Numbered from the stretch's first letter, positions 8,666 to 18,124 are shown. The stretch is 64,000 bases of DNA from Jiella pelagia (GCF_026898155.1 NZ_CP114029.1:4072001-4136000), one strand, 5' to 3'. Made by a program: numbers and translations. The notes: a model not told the origin generated them from the letters alone.

Positions 8666-10185
8666 TGTTTCCGATCGATCTCTTTCATCGCCAGGCCCGG
8701 GCGACACCCGATGCCACCGCTGTCGAAGCGCCGGGCGCATCCTTGAGCTACCGCCAGCTCCATGCCTCGGCCTCGGCCTTCGCCGCGGCCCTTCAGGAGA
8801 TCGATCCCGAGCCCGGTTCGCGGGTCGGGATCTGCTGCTTCAACCATGTCGAACACCTAATCGCCTGGCTGGGCACGCTCGCCGCCGGCAAGGTCTGGGT
8901 GCCGCTCTATCCGAAGAACAAGAGCGAGGAGATCGGCCGGGCCGTCGACTTCACCGGCATGACCGTCGTGGTGGTCGATCCGGAGGTCCGCGAGCTGGTC
9001 TCGCAGGGCTCGGCGAGGATCGTCACGACGTCGCCGGACCGGGGCGAGGGGACCGTCTCCGGGCTACTCGAACGCCATGCCGGCAAGCGGCCCGCCTTCC
9101 ATCCCTTGCCGCTCGATGGCACGCAGGCGATCAAGTTCACCGGCGGTTCGACGGGCATCCCGAAAGGCGTGATGCAGCCCTATCGATCCTGGAACACCAA
9201 CATCGCCACCCAGATCGTCTCCTGGAATCTGCGGGAAGGGGACCGCTATCTGGCGGCCGCGCCGATCACCCACGGCACCTCGACCTACATCCTGCCGACC
9301 CTCGGCACCGGCGGGACCATCGTCCTGACCGACCGGCCACGGCCGGCCGAGGTGCTGGCGCAACTCGCGAACAACCGCATCGCCACCACATTCGTCCCGC
9401 CGACGATGATCTACATGATGATGCAGGAGCCCGGCGTCGAAGCCATGCGTTTCGAGACCCTGCGCAACCTCGTTTACGGCTCGGCGCCGATGCGCAGCGA
9501 GGAGATCGAGCGCGCGCAGAAAATCTTCGGCCCGGTCGTCGCATCGACCTACGGCCAGACGGAAGCCCCGCAGATCGCCACCATGATCTCGGCGGACGAC
9601 CTCCGGCGCGAGGACAAGCGCGCTTCCGTCGGCCGCGAGACCTTCCTGACGCGGGTCGCCGTCGTCGACGGTGACGGCAGCGAGTTGCCGGCCGGCGAAA
9701 TCGGCGAGATCGTCATCCGCGGCGATCTGGTGATGACCGGCTATTGGCGCCAGCCCGAAAAGACCGCCGAGACCATCCGTGATGGATGGCTGCACACCGG
9801 CGATCTCGGCTCCTTCGACGAGGAAGGCTTCCTGTTCATCAAGGGGCGTTCCAAGGACGTGGTGATCACCGGCGGCTTCAACGTCTACCCTTCGGACGTC
9901 GAGCCGGTGATCGCCGAGCACGATGCCGTTGCCGACTGCGCGGTCTTCGGCGTGCCCGACGACAAGTGGGGCGAGGCGGTCCTTGCGGCGGTCGAGCTGA
10001 AGCCCGGCCGCACGGCCGATCCGGACGCGATCATCCGCCACGTCAAGGACAGGCTCGGCTCGGTGAAGGCACCCAAGGAGGTCGTCGTCTACGAGCAGCT
10101 TCCCCGCAACGCTTACGGCAAACTGCAAAAGCAGACCCTGGTCGACGATTTCGAAGCGCGCAGAAGAACGAAGGAAACGGCATGA
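8665..10185 (+). CDS. AMP-dependent acyl-CoA synthetase
   Basis: A 506-residue ANL-superfamily ligase that activates a carboxylate with ATP to the acyl-adenylate and then the CoA thioester. Motifs in order: phosphate-binding loop FTGGSTGIPKGV (about residue 155), YGQTEA (about 297), WLHTGDLG (about 374), KGRSKDVVITGG (about 393) and the C-terminal catalytic lysine in RNAYGKLQK (about 488). It overlaps the IclR gene before it and the citryl-CoA-lyase-like gene after it (ATGA). In this operon it most likely activates the acid imported by TctCBA for cleavage by the next enzyme. The substrate cannot be read from the sequence. Confidence 0.92.
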   Translation: MFPIDLFHRQARATPDATAVEAPGASLSYRQLHASASAFAAALQEIDPEPGSRVGICCFNHVEHLIAWLGTLAAGKVWVPLYPKNKSEEIGRAVDFTGMTVVVVDPEVRELVSQGSARIVTTSPDRGEGTVSGLLERHAGKRPAFHPLPLDGTQAIKFTGGSTGIPKGVMQPYRSWNTNIATQIVSWNLREGDRYLAAAPITHGTSTYILPTLGTGGTIVLTDRPRPAEVLAQLANNRIATTFVPPTMIYMMMQEPGVEAMRFETLRNLVYGSAPMRSEEIERAQKIFGPVVASTYGQTEAPQIATMISADDLRREDKRASVGRETFLTRVAVVDGDGSELPAGEIGEIVIRGDLVMTGYWRQPEKTAETIRDGWLHTGDLGSFDEEGFLFIKGRSKDVVITGGFNVYPSDVEPVIAEHDAVADCAVFGVPDDKWGEAVLAAVELKPGRTADPDAIIRHVKDRLGSVKAPKEVVVYEQLPRNAYGKLQKQTLVDDFEARRRTKETA

Positions 10186-10972
10186 GCCAGACGCCCACCA
10201 CCGCGCTGTCGCGCTACACCGAGACCGACGTCTACTACCGTGACCGCAACCTCGTGAAGGACATCCTCGCCCCCGGCAGGAACGCCGACTTCGTCTCGGT
10301 CGCCCTCTGGCACATGCTCGGACGCGAGATTTCCGAAGGCGAACGCAACGTTCTCAACGCGGTGCTCATCACCATGATGGAGCATGGCTTCACCCCGAGC
10401 GCCATCGCCACTCGCTCCATCTACATGAGCGCGCCGGAGAATCTGCAAGGGGCCGTTGCAGCTGGGCTTCTGGCCGTCGGCTCGAGCTTCGTCGGCACGG
10501 TGGAGAACAATGCGCGGCTGCTCGACCGCATCGTGAAGGCGGCCCCGCAGGACCGGGAGGCGCTCGCAGCCGACATCGTCGACGATCATCGTGCCCGCAA
10601 GGCGCCGTTGCCGGGCTTCGGCCATCACCTGCACAAGCCGATCGATCCCCGCGCCGTGCGGCTCCTGGAAATCGCCGGGGAGAACCGCCTCGACGGCGAA
10701 CATTGCGCGGCGCTGCGTGTCCTGTCGCGCGCTCTCGACGAGAAGCGCGGCAAGCCGACCACGATCAACGCGACCGGCGCGACGGCTGCGCTGCTCGGCG
10801 AGATGGGCATTCCGGTGGAGCTGATGCGCGGCTTCAGCGTGCTCGGCCGCACCGCTGGCCTGATCGCCCACATCGCCGAGGAGCAGCGCCTTCCGAGCGG
10901 GCGGTTCATCTGGCAACTGGTCGACGACGCGATCCCCTACGAGGCGGACGACGGCGAGGGGGAGCGCGATGA
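10182..10972 (+). CDS. citryl-CoA lyase-like protein of the citrate synthase fold (C-terminal frameshift)
   Basis: A ~263-residue short member of the citrate synthase superfamily, annotated in the family as citryl-CoA lyase: it would cleave a citryl-CoA-like thioester to acetyl-CoA and an oxoacid. Visible are the histidine-containing PLPGFGHHLHKPIDPRA segment (about residue 145) and the conserved arginine region RGFSVLGRTAGLIAHIAEE (about 218). The raw frame runs into the next gene; adding one G to the G5 tract at 10958-10962 gives the stop TGA at 10970-10972, overlapping the next ATG as elsewhere in the operon. Start ATG overlaps the ligase stop. The frame break is most likely a homopolymer error. 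Confidence 0.8.
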
Positions 10973-11682
10973 CGGCGACGGCCCTCGTCACAGGCGGCGC
11001 CCGCAACATCGGCGCCGCCATCGCCAGGCGGCTGACCGCCGACGGTTTCGATGTGGTGGTGCTCGACCGGGTCGAGCCGGATCACGACAGCCTCGTCGAA
11101 TTCGTCGAGGTCGATCTTTCGGATGTGGCCGCCCTGTCGGCGACGCTCGACGATCTCGTTCGGCGACGGGCCATCACCCGGCTCGTCAACAATGCCGGGA
11201 TCGTCGCGCCGGCAAGTGTCGAGGAGACCGACCCCGCCTCGATCGACGCGGTGGCCGCCGTCAACGTCAAGGCCCCGCTGATCTGCCTGCAGAAGGTGCT
11301 GCCGGCGATGAAGGCGGCTGGCATCGGCCGGGTGGTGAACATTTCGAGCCGGGTGGCCCTCGGCAAGGAGAAGCGCACGGCCTATGCGGCCTCTAAAGCC
11401 GGGCTGCACGGCATGACCAAGACCTGGGCGCTGGAACTCGGCCGCCATGGCATCACGGTGAATGCCGTAGGGCCGGGGCCGATCCGCACATCGCTCTTCG
11501 ACGAGGTCAATCCGCCCGACGACCCTCGAACTGCGGCGATCATCGCCAAGGTGCCGGTCGAACGGCTCGGAACGCCCGACGACATCGCCGACGCCATCTC
11601 TTTCTTCGCGTCGGACCGCTCGGGCTTCGTCACAGGTCAGGTTCTCTACGTCTGCGGAGGCATGACCATCGGATCGGTCTGA
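10969..11682 (+). CDS. SDR-family oxidoreductase
   Basis: A 237-residue classical short-chain dehydrogenase with the NAD(P)-binding TGGARNIGAAIA at residues 8-19, NNAG at ~75, catalytic Ser in NISSRVAL, Tyr/Lys in YAASK (about 140-144) and the usual PGPI segment. The C-terminal GFVTGQVLYVCGG is typical. It would oxidise or reduce a hydroxy/keto group of the pathway intermediate. Its ATG overlaps the corrected stop of the upstream gene. The substrate is unknown. Confidence 0.9.
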   Translation: MTATALVTGGARNIGAAIARRLTADGFDVVVLDRVEPDHDSLVEFVEVDLSDVAALSATLDDLVRRRAITRLVNNAGIVAPASVEETDPASIDAVAAVNVKAPLICLQKVLPAMKAAGIGRVVNISSRVALGKEKRTAYAASKAGLHGMTKTWALELGRHGITVNAVGPGPIRTSLFDEVNPPDDPRTAAIIAKVPVERLGTPDDIADAISFFASDRSGFVTGQVLYVCGGMTIGSV

Positions 11683-11721
11683 TCCAAAAGCAGGCAATTC
11701 GTCAAACTGGGAGGAAAGACG

Positions 11722-12712
11722 ATGAAGACATTCGGTAGACTGCTCGCCGCGGCGACAGTGTTCGCAACCGGGCTCGGATTGGCATCACAAGCCAGTGCAC
11801 AGGCCGACGACTATCCCACCAAACGCGTGACGATCATCGTCCCCTACAGCGCCGGCGGCGCCACGGACGTTCTGGCACGCCAGGTCGCACAGGGGCTCAC
11901 GGAAAAGTGGGGCGAGACCGTCACGGTCGAGAATCGCCCAGGTGCCGGCGCCACCCTCGGCACGGCCCAGGCGGCACGCGCCCGCCCCGACGGCTACACG
12001 CTGTTCATGGGGCAGGTGTCGTCCCACGGCATCGCGCCGGCCGTCTATGCCAATCTCCAGTACAAGGCGAAGGAGGACTTCGAGCCGATCGTCTGGATCA
12101 CCGAAATCCCGAACGTGATGGTCGTGCCGGAAGCCTCTCAGGCCAACTCGGTGCAGGAATTCATGGAGCAGGCGAAGGGCAAGAACGTCAGCTTCGGCTC
12201 GTCCGGCACGGGCAGCTCTATCCATCTGTCGGGCGAGATGTTCAAGGCGCGCACCGGCCTTGACATGACACACGTGCCCTATCGCGGCAGCGGCGAGGCG
12301 GTTCCCGCTCTGGTCTCGGGCAATATCGACGTGATGTTCGACAACCTTCCCTCGGCGATGCCGCAGATCAAGGCCGGCACCATCAAGGCGCTGGCGGTGA
12401 CTTCGGCCGAGCGCGACCCCTCGCTACCCGACGTCCCAACGCTTGGCGAAAGCGGCATTGCGGAGCTTGAGGGCTTCGAGGCGAAGTCCTGGTTCGGGCT
12501 TCTGGCTCCGGCCGGGACGGACGCGGCGATCGTCGAAAAGGTCAACGCTTCGGTGAACGAGGTGATCTCCGGCGAGACGTTCCAGAGTTACGCCATGAAC
12601 AACGGCGCGACGGTCGTCGGCGGATCGCCCGAGAAGTTCGAGGAGTTCATCGACGCCGAGCCTCGACAAGTGGGCAAAGGTCGTCGCCGACGCCGGCGTG
12701 CGCGTCGAGTAA
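11722..12712 (+). CDS. tripartite tricarboxylate transporter substrate-binding protein (Bug/TctC), frameshifted near the end
   Basis: A periplasmic receptor of ~329 residues with a signal peptide (about 1-27, ending ASQASAQA). Family features: YPTKRVTIIVPYSAGGATD near the mature N-terminus, VENRPGAGATLGT and THVPYRGSGEAVPAL. The frame breaks at 12658-12664 (GAGcCTC); removing one C restores the ending FIDAELDKWAKVVADAGVRVE and a stop at 12710-12712. GGGAGGAAAG precedes the ATG. It delivers its ligand, probably a di- or tricarboxylate or other organic acid, to TctBA encoded downstream. Confidence 0.9.
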
Positions 12713-12721
12713 CGTCGTTCG

Positions 12722-12747
12722 CGAGGCGCTGCCTGGGCAGCGCCTCG
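12722..12747 (+). promoter_or_regulatory. strong hairpin between binding-protein and TctB genes
   Basis: A perfect 12-bp inverted repeat CGAGGCGCTGCC / GGCAGCGCCTCG with TG between the arms starts 9 bases after the binding-protein stop. No T-tract follows. Hairpins at this position often protect the upstream mRNA so that the binding protein outproduces the membrane subunits; that role is inferred. Confidence 0.55.
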
Positions 12748-12777
12748 GCTCTCTCGTACGTGCGTGGAGACATCCCG

Positions 12778-13314
12778 ATGTCGGATACATCTGTCGAGGC
12801 GGGCGGAGCCCCGGTGGCGCGGCGAAGCATGCGCGACGTCGTCTTCGGGCTGGCCACCGCGGCCGTCTCGCTGGTGTTTGCCCTTGTCGTCATTCCCGCC
12901 TTCATCTCGGTGCCGGCAAGCGTCAAGGCCGCGCCGCTGTCGCCGGCCTTCCTGCCTTACGTCCTGACTGGGTTGATCGGGCTCCTTGGCCTTGTCTGCG
13001 CCGCCCAGGCGTTGTTCGGCCAGGGGGTGCCGAAAGAGGACGGTGAGGGATTTGATCCGGCGAGCGGCTGGTTCTGGAAAGCGCTCCTCGTCCTTGTGAT
13101 CCTGGCCGCCTTCTGCTGGCTTCCCGAAAGCTTCGGTACGTTGCCCGTCGCCATCTTCGCCATGGCGGTGCTCCTGGTGATCGGCGGGGAGCGTTCGTGG
13201 ATGAGGGGCGTGGCCGTCGCCATCCTCGTTCCCCTCTTTGTCTGGCTGTTCTTCACCCAGGTTGCGCAGGTGCCGCTGCCCGAAGGGCCGCTCGAGGAGC
13301 TGATCGCGCTATGA
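12778..13314 (+). CDS. tctB: tripartite tricarboxylate transporter small membrane subunit TctB
   Basis: A 178-residue integral membrane protein with about four hydrophobic segments (roughly residues 25-45, 60-80, 100-135 split in two, 150-168). It lies between the substrate-binding protein and the large TctA subunit, the normal order in this secondary transporter family. Its stop TGA overlaps the TctA start (ATGATGG). TctB sequences are poorly conserved, so the call relies on topology and position. Confidence 0.85.
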   Translation: MSDTSVEAGGAPVARRSMRDVVFGLATAAVSLVFALVVIPAFISVPASVKAAPLSPAFLPYVLTGLIGLLGLVCAAQALFGQGVPKEDGEGFDPASGWFWKALLVLVILAAFCWLPESFGTLPVAIFAMAVLLVIGGERSWMRGVAVAILVPLFVWLFFTQVAQVPLPEGPLEELIAL

Positions 13315-14807
13315 TGGAGAATATCGGCCTTGGCCTCTCGCTGTTCTTCACGCTGCAGAACTTCGTCGCCATCGGCATAGGGGTGATGATCGGCGTCGTC
13401 ATCGGCTCGATCCCCGGCCTGACCGCGACGATGGCGGTGGCGCTGGCCCTGCCGTTCACCTTCTCGCTGCCGCCGGTGACCGGCATTCTCCTCCTCGTCG
13501 GCATCTATAAGGGCGGCATCTTCGGGGGCTCGATCTCGGCGATCCTCATCCGCGCGCCAGGGACGCCGGCCGCCGCCTGCACCACCCTCGACGGCTATCC
13601 GATGGCCCGCCGGGGCGAGGCCGGCAAGGCGCTGCAGATGGCGCTCTACGCGTCCTGCATCGCCGACGTCATCTCCAATCTGGCGCTGATCTTCCTGGCC
13701 GGCACCATCGCCAGCTTCGCGCTGGAATTCGGCCCGCCGGAATATTTCTGGCTGATCGCCTTCTCGCTGACGATCGTCATCTCGATCTCCGGCTCCTCGC
13801 TGACCAAGGGCATTATCTCCGGCCTGCTCGGCGTCCTGCTCTCCACTGTCGGCCTCGATCTCGTCTACGGCACCCAGCGCCTGACTTTCGACAACTTCAA
13901 CCTGATGGGCGGCATCAGCTACATCCCGCTGCTCATCGGCCTCTTCGCCATTCCGGAAGTCATCGAGTTCTACGTCCAGCGCGCCAGCCCGCTGAACGTC
14001 TCCTCGAGCGACAAATCGCGGGTGTCCTGGGCCGAGTTCAAGCGCTGCCTGCCGACGATCGTGCGCGGCAGCTTCATCGGCGTCGCCCTCGGTTCGGTGC
14101 CGGGCATCGGCGCGACAGCGGCTTCGTTCCTCTCCTATGGCGAGGCACGCCGGAACTCGAAGACCCCGGAGACTTTCGGACGGGGAGAGATCAAGGGCGT
14201 CGCCGCGGCCGAATCCGGCAACAACGGCGTCGCCGGCGCGACGCTCATTCCGCTGCTCGCGCTCGGCATCCCCGGCGACGTCGTCACGGCGGTCATCCTC
14301 GGCGCCTTCATGCTGCAGGGGCTGACGCCCGGGCCGCTGATGTTCCAGGATAACATCGACCTGATCTATGCGCTGTTCTGCGGCATGATCGTCGCCTCGA
14401 TCTTCCTGTTCGGCAGCGGCCTCTTCGCCATCCGCTACTTCGCCAGGATCACCGACGTGCCCCGGCACATCCTGATCCCGCTGGTTCTGATGTTCTGCGT
14501 CTTCGGCAGCTATGCCGTCCAGAACCAGATGTTCGACGTCCTCATCATGCTGTGCTTCGGCATTCTCGGCTTCCTCATGGCGCGGATCGGCATGTCGACG
14601 CCGCCGCTTCTGATCGGCTTCATTCTCGGGCCGCTGTTCGAGGACAATCTCAGGCGCTCCTATCTCATCGCCAACGATGCCTCGGTCTTCGTGCGCAGCC
14701 CGATCTGTTGGTTCTTCATCGCCGCCACCGCGCTCTCCCTGTTCATCGGCCTGCGCAAGGAGTTCCAGTCGGCCAGGGCCGCGCGGGAACGGGCGGCGGC
14801 AGCATGA
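13311..14807 (+). CDS. tctA: tripartite tricarboxylate transporter large permease TctA
   Basis: A 498-residue protein with 11-12 membrane segments. The two family signatures of the TctA repeat are visible: GVVIGSIPGLTATMAVALA near residue 26 and its second-half counterpart GVALGSVPGIGATAASFLS near residue 260, plus the paired ALGIPGDVVTAVILGAFMLQG. It is the ion-coupled translocation subunit. The start is the ATG at 13311 overlapping tctB. No defects are seen. Confidence 0.95.
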   Translation: MMENIGLGLSLFFTLQNFVAIGIGVMIGVVIGSIPGLTATMAVALALPFTFSLPPVTGILLLVGIYKGGIFGGSISAILIRAPGTPAAACTTLDGYPMARRGEAGKALQMALYASCIADVISNLALIFLAGTIASFALEFGPPEYFWLIAFSLTIVISISGSSLTKGIISGLLGVLLSTVGLDLVYGTQRLTFDNFNLMGGISYIPLLIGLFAIPEVIEFYVQRASPLNVSSSDKSRVSWAEFKRCLPTIVRGSFIGVALGSVPGIGATAASFLSYGEARRNSKTPETFGRGEIKGVAAAESGNNGVAGATLIPLLALGIPGDVVTAVILGAFMLQGLTPGPLMFQDNIDLIYALFCGMIVASIFLFGSGLFAIRYFARITDVPRHILIPLVLMFCVFGSYAVQNQMFDVLIMLCFGILGFLMARIGMSTPPLLIGFILGPLFEDNLRRSYLIANDASVFVRSPICWFFIAATALSLFIGLRKEFQSARAARERAAAA

Positions 14808-14824
14808 CCGATCGGGAGAAAGCC

Positions 14825-15637
14825 ATGACGAGAGAACTCCAGGGCCGCGTCGCGCTCGTGCTCGGCGCAGGCTCGCTCGGCGAGGGGATCGGCATCGGCA
14901 AGGCGATCTGCCTCGCTTTTTGCCGAGCTGGTGCCACGGTCGTCGCCGCCGACCGTGACCTTGCTGCTGCCGAGGAGACGGCGCGGGTCTGCCGCGGGGC
15001 CGGCGGCACCGCCGAAGCGGCCTCGGTCGACGTCCTCGACGATACCGCGCTCGAAGCGTTTATCGAAAAGACGGCGGAACGACATGGCCGGATCGACATC
15101 CTTCATTGCAATGTCGGGCTCGGCCGGGCCGGCCCTTCGGGCGAGACGTCGCCGGCGGAATGGCGACGGATCGCCGATGCCAATCTCACCTCGCTGCATG
15201 TCGCCTCGCAGGCCGTGGTGCCGGTGATGACCCGCCAGGGCAGGGGCGTCGTCCTCGCCACGTCCTCCATCGCCGGCATCCGCCATGTCGGCTATCCGCA
15301 TCTTGCCTATGGCGCGACGAAGGCGGCGGCGATTCAGTTCATCCGCCTCTTCGCCATGGAGCATGCGGCGAGCGGCATTCGCGCCAACACCATCATCGCC
15401 GGCCTGATCGACACGCCGCGCATCCGCACGACGCTGGCGAAGGCCTATGCCGGCAAGAGCATCGACGAGGCGCTGGCGGTTCGCAACGCGCAGGTTCCGC
15501 TGGGTCGGATGGGGGTGTCCGAGGACGTCGCCGAGGCGGCGCTGTTCCTCGCCTCCGACCGCGCCTCCTACATCACCGGCACCGAACTCCTTGTTGATGG
15601 CGGTCTTGCCTCAACCGTGCGCCAGCCGGCTGCCTGA
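14825..15637 (+). CDS. SDR-family oxidoreductase
   Basis: A 270-residue short-chain dehydrogenase: cofactor loop VLGAGSLGEGIGIGKAIC near residue 12, CNVG in place of the usual NNAG (about 92), Ser in ATSSIAG, Tyr/Lys in YGATK (about 161-165) and TGTELLVDGG near the C-terminus. The ATG at 14825 follows GGGAG at 7 bases; an in-frame ATG at 14804 overlaps the TctA stop and is also possible. The variant CNVG motif is seen in some SDR subfamilies and need not mean loss of function. Probably a second redox step of the same pathway. Confidence 0.88.
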   Translation: MTRELQGRVALVLGAGSLGEGIGIGKAICLAFCRAGATVVAADRDLAAAEETARVCRGAGGTAEAASVDVLDDTALEAFIEKTAERHGRIDILHCNVGLGRAGPSGETSPAEWRRIADANLTSLHVASQAVVPVMTRQGRGVVLATSSIAGIRHVGYPHLAYGATKAAAIQFIRLFAMEHAASGIRANTIIAGLIDTPRIRTTLAKAYAGKSIDEALAVRNAQVPLGRMGVSEDVAEAALFLASDRASYITGTELLVDGGLASTVRQPAA

Positions 15638-15648
15638 AAGGATCGACG

Positions 15649-16650
15649 ATGACCATCCCAGCGCAAATGTCCGCCGCCTTTGCTGCCCGGCCGGGCGGCC
15701 CCGAGGTGCTGGAAATCCGCAGCGTGCCGGTGCCGCAGCCGGCGGCCGGCGAAGTGTTGATCGCCGTCGAGGCCGCCGGCATCAACCGCCCCGACGCCAA
15801 GCAGCGGGCCGGCAACTATGCGCCGCCGCCGGGCGTGACGCAGATCCTCGGGCTCGAGGTCGCCGGCCGGATCGTCGGCTGCGGGCCAGGTGTCGACGAC
15901 GCGATGATGGGCACTGACGTCTGCGCGCTGGTCGCGGGCGGCGGCTATGCGCAGTACTGCACCGCGCCCGTGCCGCAGCTCCTGCCGAAGCCGGAGCGGC
16001 TCTCCTGGACAGAGGCGGCGGCGCTGCCCGAGACGACCTTCACCGTCTGGGCCAATCTCTTCGACATCGGCCGGCTGAAGATGGGCGAGCGCGTGCTGAT
16101 CCATGGCGGCACGAGCGGCATCGGCACGACGGCGATCCAGCTCGCCAAGGCGGCCGGCTGCTGGGTGGCGACCACGGCGGGGAGCCAGCACAAGGTGGAG
16201 CGGGCTCGTGAGATCGGCGCCGATCTCGCCATCGACTACCGCCAGGACGATTTCTGCCAAGCCGTTCTCAACGCGACGAAGGGCGAGGGGGTCCACGCCA
16301 TTCTCGACCTCGTCTGCGCCGACTATATGGATCGCAATCTGCGCTGCCTCGCCGATGACGGCCGCCTGATCGTTGTGTCATTCCTCGGCGGCGCGGTCGG
16401 CAGCGTCGACTTCCAGACGCTGGCGAAGCGGCGGCAGACGATCTGCGGGAGTACGCTGCGTCCCCGCTCCATCACCGACAAGGGGCGGCTCGCCCAGGAA
16501 ATCCGGACGCATGTCTGGCCGCTGGTCGAGCGCGGCCTCTATGTGCCGGTGATCAACTCCGTACACCCACTCGAGAACGTCCGCGACGCCCATCAGGAGA
16601 TGGAGGACGGCAGGCATGTCGGAAAGATCGTCCTGTCGGTGAAGCCGTAG
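15649..16650 (+). CDS. zinc-free NADPH:quinone oxidoreductase-like enzyme
   Basis: A 333-residue member of the medium-chain dehydrogenase superfamily, quinone oxidoreductase/PIG3 branch: ETTFTVWANLF (about 138) followed by the NADPH-binding HGGTSGIGTTAIQLAK (about 157) and no catalytic zinc cysteine cluster. The N-terminal GroES-like domain has GLEVAGRIV. It is the last gene of the operon, 11 bases after the second SDR, with GAAAGGA before the ATG. In the pathway it may reduce an enoyl or quinone-like intermediate. Confidence 0.9.
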   Translation: MTIPAQMSAAFAARPGGPEVLEIRSVPVPQPAAGEVLIAVEAAGINRPDAKQRAGNYAPPPGVTQILGLEVAGRIVGCGPGVDDAMMGTDVCALVAGGGYAQYCTAPVPQLLPKPERLSWTEAAALPETTFTVWANLFDIGRLKMGERVLIHGGTSGIGTTAIQLAKAAGCWVATTAGSQHKVERAREIGADLAIDYRQDDFCQAVLNATKGEGVHAILDLVCADYMDRNLRCLADDGRLIVVSFLGGAVGSVDFQTLAKRRQTICGSTLRPRSITDKGRLAQEIRTHVWPLVERGLYVPVINSVHPLENVRDAHQEMEDGRHVGKIVLSVKP

Positions 16651-16929
16651 CGGGTTCGAGGGCGGCGCCGATCGGCATGCGGGTTCATCGAGGTCCTCGG
16701 ACACTCGCGAGACAGGAACCCTGACACTTCGGCCGTGGGTCGGTCGCCGATGCGGGGCTTCCGGGCGGGGGCCGCCAGCCTCGAACCTGCAAGCACCTCC
16801 AAGCTGGCATCTGGGGCGAGCATCGTGCCAAGCGCGAAGGCCAAAGCCGCAGCCGCTCTGACGTCTGGCGGACCCTGCCGACTCGTCGCGGTGACGGCAG
16901 CCGTAATTTGTGAGAGTTGCGTCTTGCGA

Positions 16930-16945
16930 GTTTCAGATTTGAAAC
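16930..16945. promoter_or_regulatory. putative RpiR operator at its own gene
   Basis: GTTTCAGATTTGAAAC is an inverted repeat (GTTTCA / TGAAAC, 4-base spacer) ending 14 bases before the chosen RpiR start codon. A related palindrome, GTTTCTGAAAC, lies at 17908-17918 upstream of the peptide transporter operon. Binding by the RpiR protein is inferred. Confidence 0.5.
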
Positions 16946-16959
16946 TTATGCGAGGTTCT

Positions 16960-17805
16960 ATGAAATCTCTGTCCCAGCGCATCCTCGACGTGATCGACGA
17001 TCTGACCCGCAGCGAGCGCCGCCTGGCGGAGCTGCTTCTGCAGGACCCTGATACGCTGGTGCTGCTCACCGCTTCCGAACTCTCGGCCAAGGCCAGTGTC
17101 TCGAAGGCGACGACGGCGCGTTTCTTCAGGCGGCTCGGATATCCGAGTTCGAAGACCGCCCAGAAGGAGGCGCGTCAGGCGATCGAGGCGCCCCGTGGTC
17201 GTCCGAAGCTGGATGACCGGCGCTTCGTCGCGACGAATATCAGCCAGCATCTCGCCACCGAGATGCAGAATCTCGTGCGCTCCGTCGAGCAGATGCGCTC
17301 GGACGATCTCAACGCCGCCACGACTTTGCTGGCCCGGGGCGAGAAGCTCTGGATCGTCGGTTTCGGGGACAACTACCCGCTCGCCCATTTTGCGCGCTCG
17401 CTGCTGATCCGGGTCAAGCCGGACATCCGGATGATCCCGATCGGCGGCTTTTCCGTGCCCGAAGAGTTCGCCTCGATCCGGGATACCGACGTCGTCGTCG
17501 CGCTCGGCGTCGGCCGCAAGTCGCGCGGGCTGCGCTCGATCATGCGCTCTGCCAAGGCTGCAGGGGCGGGGGTGGTGCTGATAACCGATCAGTCGACGCC
17601 TGCCGCCATCGACGCCGCCACCATCACCCTGCGCTGCCGGACGCAAGGCTCCAGCGTCTTCGACAGCGTAGTCGCGCCGGTGTCGCTGCTGAGCTTCCTC
17701 TGCTCGTCGCTGGCGTTGCGCATCGGCCAGGACGCGATCGACCGTCTGCAGTTCATCGATCGCATTCACGAGGAATGGGGCGAGGTCCTGACGGAGGATC
17801 TGTGA
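16960..17805 (+). CDS. RpiR/MurR-family transcriptional regulator
   Basis: A 281-residue regulator: N-terminal RpiR helix-turn-helix (~1-75; LTASELSAKASVSKATTARFFRRLGY) and C-terminal SIS sugar-isomerase-like domain (~110-260; LWIVGFGDNYPLAHFARSLL, VVVALGVGRKSRGLRSIMR). The ATG at 16960 has GAGG 4-7 bases upstream; an in-frame ATG at 16948 is the alternative. It lies between two operons; the shared GTTTC...GAAAC palindromes suggest it controls itself and the following peptide-type ABC importer. SIS domains usually bind phosphosugars, though several RpiR proteins beside peptide importers have other ligands. Confidence 0.9.
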   Translation: MKSLSQRILDVIDDLTRSERRLAELLLQDPDTLVLLTASELSAKASVSKATTARFFRRLGYPSSKTAQKEARQAIEAPRGRPKLDDRRFVATNISQHLATEMQNLVRSVEQMRSDDLNAATTLLARGEKLWIVGFGDNYPLAHFARSLLIRVKPDIRMIPIGGFSVPEEFASIRDTDVVVALGVGRKSRGLRSIMRSAKAAGAGVVLITDQSTPAAIDAATITLRCRTQGSSVFDSVVAPVSLLSFLCSSLALRIGQDAIDRLQFIDRIHEEWGEVLTEDL

Positions 17806-17907
17806 CGCCCTCTTCGGCTGTCCTCTCAGGAGCCCGCGCGGTCAGGATATGACTCCTTTCATGCGAATTATCGCGGAAATTCGATCAGAAATGAAAATAA
17901 TATCGTC

Positions 17908-17950
17908 GTTTCTGAAACTTTGTTGACCCGCCCAGCGCGATCGATACTAT
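17908..17950 (+). promoter_or_regulatory. promoter and putative RpiR operator of the peptide ABC operon
   Basis: The palindrome GTTTCTGAAAC (17908-17918) lies 4 bases before a -35-like TTGACC (17923-17928), which is 16 bases from a -10-like TACTAT (17945-17950). This is the best sigma70-type promoter in the window and lies 175 bases before the binding-protein gene. The intervening leader (17951-18124) has no recognised element. Confidence 0.6.
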
Positions 17951-18124
17951 CCCTCCCAAGACGAATGGCCACGGCCCTGATCGCCAACCGTTGCGTGATG
18001 GCCAAGCCAGTCGGTCTCCAGTCCCACTTCGTTCAGTTCGTCCGGGGCAGGCGCAGAGCGCCCTGTCGTCGATCCGCCATGTCCTTTCACCCGGCTTCTG
18101 CCTTCCTTGAGGAGATCATGTCCC

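Noticed and set aside
12957..14468. Minus-strand frame of about 500 residues over tctA
   Set aside because: Highly acidic/basic low-complexity composition and antisense to a clear TctA permease.
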